From RGIG8700 sp964568815 (lineage in GTDB: Bacteria > Bacillota > Clostridia > RGIG6154): a stretch of DNA of 9,544 bases. The stretch covers positions 1-9,544 of the forward strand of contig CAZMRY010000057.1 in NCBI GenBank assembly GCA_964568815.1, given 5' to 3'. Position numbers and translations under genes: made by a program. This document shows, piece by piece, positions 6,316-9,544 of this stretch (positions are counted from its first letter, which is position 1; every line of letters starts with the position of its first letter). The notes below the pieces were generated by a model that made no database searches, was not told the origin of the DNA, and worked only from the letters and a program-made list of their open reading frames with translations.

Positions 6316-7330
6316 TTTTAATTACGATTTACCAAAAGAATATATAGCACAGACTCCCTTGAAAGACAGAAGCTCATCAAAGCTTATGATTCTAAACAGA
6401 GAGAAAAATGAAATAACACACAAGCATTTTTCTGATATTATAGATTTGCTTGACCCAAAAGATTGTCTTGTTTTAAATGATACAAAGGTAATACCTGCAA
6501 GACTTTTAGGAGTTAAAGAAGAAACAGGTGCACACATAGAAGTATTTCTGCTTAAAAGATTAACGGAAGAAAATGTGTGGGAATGTATGGTAAGACCTGG
6601 TAAAAGGGTCAAAAAAGGAACAATTGTAATCTTTGGAAACGGAGAATTAAAAGCAGAAATAAGAGACAGCCTTGATGACGGGCTTAAAACAGTAAAATTT
6701 ATTTATGAGGGAATATTTGAAGAGGTCCTTGATAAGTTGGGACAGATGCCTCTTCCACCTTATATAACTGAAAAACTTGAAGATAAAGACAGATATCAGA
6801 CAGTTTATTCAAAAAATCCAGGCTCGGCGGCAGCACCAACAGCAGGGCTTCATTTCACAAATGAACTTCTTGAGAAAATAAAAGCAAAGGGCATAAGAAT
6901 TGCATATGTAACACTTCATGTTGGACTTGGCACATTCAGACCTGTTAAGGTTGAAAATATAACAGACCATAAAATGCATTCAGAGTTTTACATCATAAGC
7001 AAAGAAGCTTGTGATATAATTAATGAAACAAAGAAAAACGGCGGAAGAGTTATTTCTGTTGGCACAACATCGACAAGAACACTTGAATCTGCGGCAGATG
7101 AAAAAGGATATCTCATACCTAAATCAGAAGATACCGACATTTTTATTTATCCGGGCTATAAATTCAAGATAATAGACGGACTTATAACAAATTTCCACCT
7201 TCCGGAATCAACTCTTTTAATGCTGATTAGTGCATTTTATAACAGGGAAGAAATCTTAAAAGCATATGAAAGTGCAAAAGAGAATAACTATCGCTTTTTC
7301 TCTTTCGGCGATGCTATGTTTATACAATAA
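6293..7330 (+). CDS. queA: S-adenosylmethionine:tRNA ribosyltransferase-isomerase
   Basis: This 345-residue cytoplasmic enzyme transfers and isomerises the ribosyl part of SAM onto preQ1 at tRNA wobble position 34 to make epoxyqueuosine. Hallmarks are FNYDLPKEYIAQTPLKDRSSSKLM (residues 9-32), LVLNDTKVIPARL (56-68), the long GSAAAPTAGLHFT block (about 181-193), VTLHVGLGTFRPVK (about 207-220), ISVGTTSTRTLES (about 255-267) and the C-terminal ITNFHLPESTLLMLISAF. Length is typical. The start at 6293 has GGAGG 9 bases upstream and overlaps the spoIID-like gene by 23 bases, so the two are co-transcribed. The frequent partner tgt does not follow; a palindromic terminator comes directly after the stop. 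All but one of its 14 arginines use AGA or AGG. Confidence 0.96.
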   Translation: MKNWKLSDFNYDLPKEYIAQTPLKDRSSSKLMILNREKNEITHKHFSDIIDLLDPKDCLVLNDTKVIPARLLGVKEETGAHIEVFLLKRLTEENVWECMVRPGKRVKKGTIVIFGNGELKAEIRDSLDDGLKTVKFIYEGIFEEVLDKLGQMPLPPYITEKLEDKDRYQTVYSKNPGSAAAPTAGLHFTNELLEKIKAKGIRIAYVTLHVGLGTFRPVKVENITDHKMHSEFYIISKEACDIINETKKNGGRVISVGTTSTRTLESAADEKGYLIPKSEDTDIFIYPGYKFKIIDGLITNFHLPESTLLMLISAFYNREEILKAYESAKENNYRFFSFGDAMFIQ

Positions 7331-7361
7331 AAAAATTCCACCGCGGTGGAATTTTTTTATT
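7326..7361. terminator. 36-bp perfect palindrome, bidirectional terminator after queA
   Basis: The sequence is perfectly self-complementary about its centre CCGCGG (7341-7346), with an A-run on the left (7329-7335) and seven T's on the right (7352-7358). As RNA it folds as a stem TTCCAC/GTGGAA with a CGCG loop and A-U extension. It starts within the last codons of queA. A U-tract is available in both directions, so it could also end any leftward transcript from the 7362-7505 remnant. Confidence 0.9.
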
Positions 7362-7530
7362 AACCTCCAATTGCTTCTTAAACTTAGTCTCGTCTGTCAT
7401 ACGGCTTGCATATTCAAGTGAAGTCTGATGCTTAAGGTCAGTTGAAAACTGCATTAACATCACAGAGTGCATCCTGTAATTATTCATCCGTGAATTCTCT
7501 GTCAAAGGCTACATATTTATCCTCTGTGTC
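7362..7530 (-). pseudogene. possible decayed coding remnant, function unknown
   Basis: No intact gene is supported between queA and the PHP promoter. On the minus strand, one frame upstream reads DTEDKYVAFDREFTDE and then a stop at about 7477-7475. Four bases into that stop region the adjacent frame continues YRMHSVMLMQFSTDL, then KHQTSLEYASRMTDE, and KFKKQLEVN at about 7364. The composition is protein-like, and the two pieces would join with a single +1 shift, which suggests a broken gene. The remaining frame runs through the queA terminator palindrome, which argues against it being expressed as is. I do not recognise the family. Chance open frames in AT-rich DNA remain a fair alternative. 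Confidence 0.25.
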
Positions 7531-7559
7531 TTGAATTGAATGTGTAACTGTGATATAAT
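7531..7559 (+). promoter_or_regulatory. extended -10 sigma-A promoter of the PHP-EutH unit
   Basis: TTGAAT (7531-7536) and TATAAT (7554-7559) are 17 bases apart, and TG at 7551-7552 gives an extended -10 (TGATATAAT). Transcription should begin near 7566, with a leader of about 25 bases. The ribosome site AAGAGG (7577-7582) lies 8 bases before the ATG at 7591. Confidence 0.8.
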
Positions 7560-7590
7560 AAGTTCAGAATTTGGATAAGAGGCTATATTT

Positions 7591-8406
7591 ATGAGAAAGT
7601 TACAAAATTTACATACTCACACTTGCTATTGTGATGGGAAAGATTCTCCGGAAGAGATTGTTCTTACTGCTATAGACAAGGGCTTTACATCAATAGGATT
7701 TTCGGGGCATTCGTATATGCATTATGCCCCCAATCATTCAATGTCAATAGACGGGACTGAAGAATATAAGAATGAGATTACCTTACTCAAAGAAAAGTAC
7801 CAAAATAAGATTGATATTTTTTGTGGGCTTGAAGTTGATATGTATTCTGAAATCGACTTGACAGGATACGATTACCTTATAGGTTCTGTTCACTATCTTT
7901 TGTGCGACGGAAAATATATTGGGTTTGATCGCAGTACCGAAGTTGTAAAAGGAGTAATTGACGAACATTTTGCCGGCATAGGAATAGAATATGCTAAAGC
8001 GTATTATAAAGCTCTGGCAGAGTTGCCCCAATACGGTAATTTTGATATAATCGGTCATTTTGATTTAATAACAAAGCATTGTGATAACGTTAAATTATTT
8101 GATCAGAATTCTGCTGAGTATAAAAATGCTGCAATAGAAGCAGTACGGGCATTAGAAGGAAAAATCCCTTTTTTTGAAGTAAACACAGGCGCTATAGCAA
8201 GAGGCTATCGAAAGAAACCATATCCGGAAGATTTCTTGCTTAAGGAATTAAAAAAACGTGGATTTGGGGCTGTTATCACATCGGATTGTCATGACAGAAA
8301 AATGCTTGATTGTGAATTTGAGTATGCTGCTGAACTGTTAAAGCAATGCGGATTTAAAGAACGGTATGTTTTAACAAAGCAGGGATTTAAGCCTGTTTCG
8401 TTATGA
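7591..8406 (+). CDS. PHP-domain phosphatase, histidinol-phosphatase (HisK/HisJ) family
   Basis: This 271-residue cytoplasmic metallo-phosphoesterase has metal ligands at the expected PHP positions: LHTHTCYCDG (H8, H10, D15), FSGHSYMHYAP (H40), GLEVD (E81), GSVHYL (H101), IIGHFDLI (H156) and ITSDCHD (D232, H234). Length is normal for the family, which removes phosphate from histidinol phosphate in histidine synthesis. No other his gene is present, and the neighbour is an EutH-like transporter only 13 bases downstream, so the substrate may be another phosphorylated amino alcohol or small metabolite; that is inference. Five of its eight arginines use CGN codons, unlike the AGA-rich genes upstream. 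The start is supported by AAGAGG at 8 bases and a strong promoter. Confidence 0.85.
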   Translation: MRKLQNLHTHTCYCDGKDSPEEIVLTAIDKGFTSIGFSGHSYMHYAPNHSMSIDGTEEYKNEITLLKEKYQNKIDIFCGLEVDMYSEIDLTGYDYLIGSVHYLLCDGKYIGFDRSTEVVKGVIDEHFAGIGIEYAKAYYKALAELPQYGNFDIIGHFDLITKHCDNVKLFDQNSAEYKNAAIEAVRALEGKIPFFEVNTGAIARGYRKKPYPEDFLLKELKKRGFGAVITSDCHDRKMLDCEFEYAAELLKQCGFKERYVLTKQGFKPVSL

Positions 8407-8419
8407 ACGGAGGATATAA

Positions 8420-9496
8420 ATGAACATTTTAACATATATTATTTTAATTTTTTCCTTGTTAGGAGCTTTAGACCGCATTTTTAACAATCGTTTCGGCTTG
8501 GGAAAAGAGTTTGAAAAAGGTTTCATTTTATTTGGAACCATGGCACTTTCGATGATTGGTATGATAACAATAGCACCTTTCATTGCGGATATATTGAAAC
8601 CCCTATTTGACTTTGTTTCAAACATCTTACATATTGATTCGTCAATTATACCGGCGTCATTGTTCGCAAATGATATGGGAGGCGCCTCTTTGGCTGTTGA
8701 AGTGGCAGACAACGAACTTATTGGATTATTTAATGCTTTGGTTGTATCATCTATGATGGGATGTACAATATCATTTACAATTCCTGTTGCTCTCGGTATG
8801 GTGGATAAGAAGCAACACAAGGAACTTTTACTTGGTCTTTTGTGTGGCATCACTACAATTCCTGTTGGCTGTTTAGTAGCGGGTTTGATATGTAAAATAC
8901 CATTTATTTCTGTTGTTATAGACTTGATACCCCTTGTGCTTTTTTCTGCTATAATAGTATTTGGCTTAGTTCGGTTTCCGGATATATGCGTAAAAATATT
9001 CAGCGGTTTCGGTTATTTCATAAAGGTAATTATTACAATAGGACTTGCACTGGGAATTATCAGATTTTTAAGCGGATTTGAAGTGATAAAGGGGCTTGAA
9101 ACTATAGAAGAAGGTGCCCGTATATGCCTCAATGCAAGTATCGTGATGACAGGTGCTTTCCCGCTTATGTTTGTTGTTTCAAAGGCACTGTCAAAACCAA
9201 TTAAAAAATTAAGCGGTCGAATTGGAATTAATGAGATTTCGGCAGTAGGTTTTATTTCATCCTTGGCTACAAGTATGACCACATTCGGAATGATGGATGA
9301 AATGGACAAAAAAGGGGTTATGATGAATTCTGCTTTTGCAGTATCAGCGGCATTTACTTTTGCCGGTCATCTTGCATTTACTATGGCTTTTGATAGCTCG
9401 TTTATAGTACCGGTGATAGCAGGTAAACTTGTTTCGGGAGTATTAGCTGTTATTCTTTCAGCTATTATTTCCAAAAAGTTGAGCATTGGCATCTAA
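8420..9496 (+). CDS. EutH-like ethanolamine transporter
   Basis: This 358-residue integral membrane protein has about ten hydrophobic segments (roughly 2-19, 34-58, 101-127, 136-158, 163-184, 197-217, 236-255, 271-291, 303-323 and 327-352). Conserved EutH-type stretches include FANDMGGASLAVEVA (82-96), SSMMGCTISFTIPVALG (110-126), the motif GITTIPVGCLVAGL (143-156) and the FGMMDEMDKKG region (289-299). EutH moves ethanolamine across the inner membrane in bacteria that use it as a carbon or nitrogen source. No eut enzyme or microcompartment gene is visible, so substrate and role are inferred by family only. It is a little shorter than the roughly 400-residue enterobacterial protein. GGAGG (8409-8413) lies 6 bases before the ATG, and the gap to the PHP gene is 13 bases, so the two form an operon. 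Five of six arginines use CGN. Confidence 0.82.
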   Translation: MNILTYIILIFSLLGALDRIFNNRFGLGKEFEKGFILFGTMALSMIGMITIAPFIADILKPLFDFVSNILHIDSSIIPASLFANDMGGASLAVEVADNELIGLFNALVVSSMMGCTISFTIPVALGMVDKKQHKELLLGLLCGITTIPVGCLVAGLICKIPFISVVIDLIPLVLFSAIIVFGLVRFPDICVKIFSGFGYFIKVIITIGLALGIIRFLSGFEVIKGLETIEEGARICLNASIVMTGAFPLMFVVSKALSKPIKKLSGRIGINEISAVGFISSLATSMTTFGMMDEMDKKGVMMNSAFAVSAAFTFAGHLAFTMAFDSSFIVPVIAGKLVSGVLAVILSAIISKKLSIGI

Positions 9497-9522
9497 ATCG
9501 TTCACTGATTCTAAAGAGGGAC

Positions 9523-9544
9523 AAAAAGCCTTCCCCTTGAGGGG
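9523..9544. repeat. GC-rich hairpin cut by the window edge: terminator or interspersed repeat
   Basis: After an A-run (9523-9527) the sequence GCCTTCCCC, loop TTGA, GGGG forms a stem that would extend to GGGGAAGGC if the missing bases continue the palindrome. It lies 27 bases after the EutH-like stop. Its shape resembles both an intrinsic terminator and, from memory, a short CCTTCCCC..GGGGAAGG palindrome scattered in genomes of gut Clostridia. The edge prevents a decision. Confidence 0.45.

Noticed and set aside
7320..7505. Intact 61-residue minus-strand gene
   Set aside because: It starts at a TTG without a good ribosome site and its last codons are the queA terminator palindrome. It is treated only as a possible remnant.
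8401..8853. 150-residue minus-strand open frame opposite the EutH-like gene
   Set aside because: It is the antisense shadow of a strongly recognisable membrane protein with its own ribosome site.
1..9544. CRISPR array, tRNA or rRNA gene, transposase, riboswitch or phage genes
   Set aside because: I looked for direct-repeat arrays, RNA-gene signatures and mobile-element proteins on both strands and found none I could support.

Overview
The window looks like chromosomal DNA of an AT-rich, spore-lineage Clostridia bacterium (Bacillota). The evidence is the nusB-xseA-xseB-ispA gene order, a SpoIID/LytB protein directly upstream of queA, a Toprim-DUF4093 (RNase M5-like) protein, a secreted protein with copper-amine-oxidase-like 'stalk' repeats, AGA as the dominant arginine codon in the housekeeping genes, and sigma-A type promoters. 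Genus cannot be fixed from the sequence alone.

Layout. Positions 1-660: the last codons of an unidentified gene overlap the start of a Toprim/RNase M5-like gene, which ends in a bidirectional hairpin terminator. Positions 669-2036, minus strand: a secreted peptidyl-prolyl isomerase (PpiC/SurA type) carrying two stalk repeats, with a consensus sigma-A promoter. The 152-bp gap 2037-2188 holds two divergent promoters. Positions 2189-4905: a tightly packed operon nusB, xseA, xseB and a short-chain polyprenyl diphosphate synthase, with abutting or 8-base overlapping junctions. Positions 4906-4980: a gap with a perfect 12-bp inverted repeat overlapping a plausible promoter. Positions 4981-7330: a spoIID-like gene and queA, overlapping by 23 bases and ending at a 36-bp perfect palindromic terminator. 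Positions 7362-7553: about 190 bases with what may be a decayed minus-strand coding remnant. Positions 7554-9496: an extended -10 promoter drives a two-gene unit, a PHP-domain histidinol-phosphatase-like enzyme and an EutH-like ethanolamine transporter. The window ends inside a GC-rich hairpin that resembles an interspersed repeat or terminator.

How the genes fit together. Most genes are housekeeping: rRNA processing or transcription (RNase M5-like, NusB), DNA repair (exonuclease VII), isoprenoid precursor synthesis, peptidoglycan remodelling in the spore lineage, queuosine tRNA modification, and folding of exported proteins. The PHP-EutH pair differs in arginine codon use (10 of 14 arginines CGN, against 1 of 14 in queA next door) and sits where tgt often follows queA, so it looks like an acquired accessory unit. 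I see no CRISPR array, no mobile-element gene, no RNA gene and no convincing new defence or other system. The points most worth a second look are the PHP-EutH pair, the serine five residues before the first aspartate motif of the prenyl synthase, the stalk-PPIase architecture, and the inverted repeat before spoIID.
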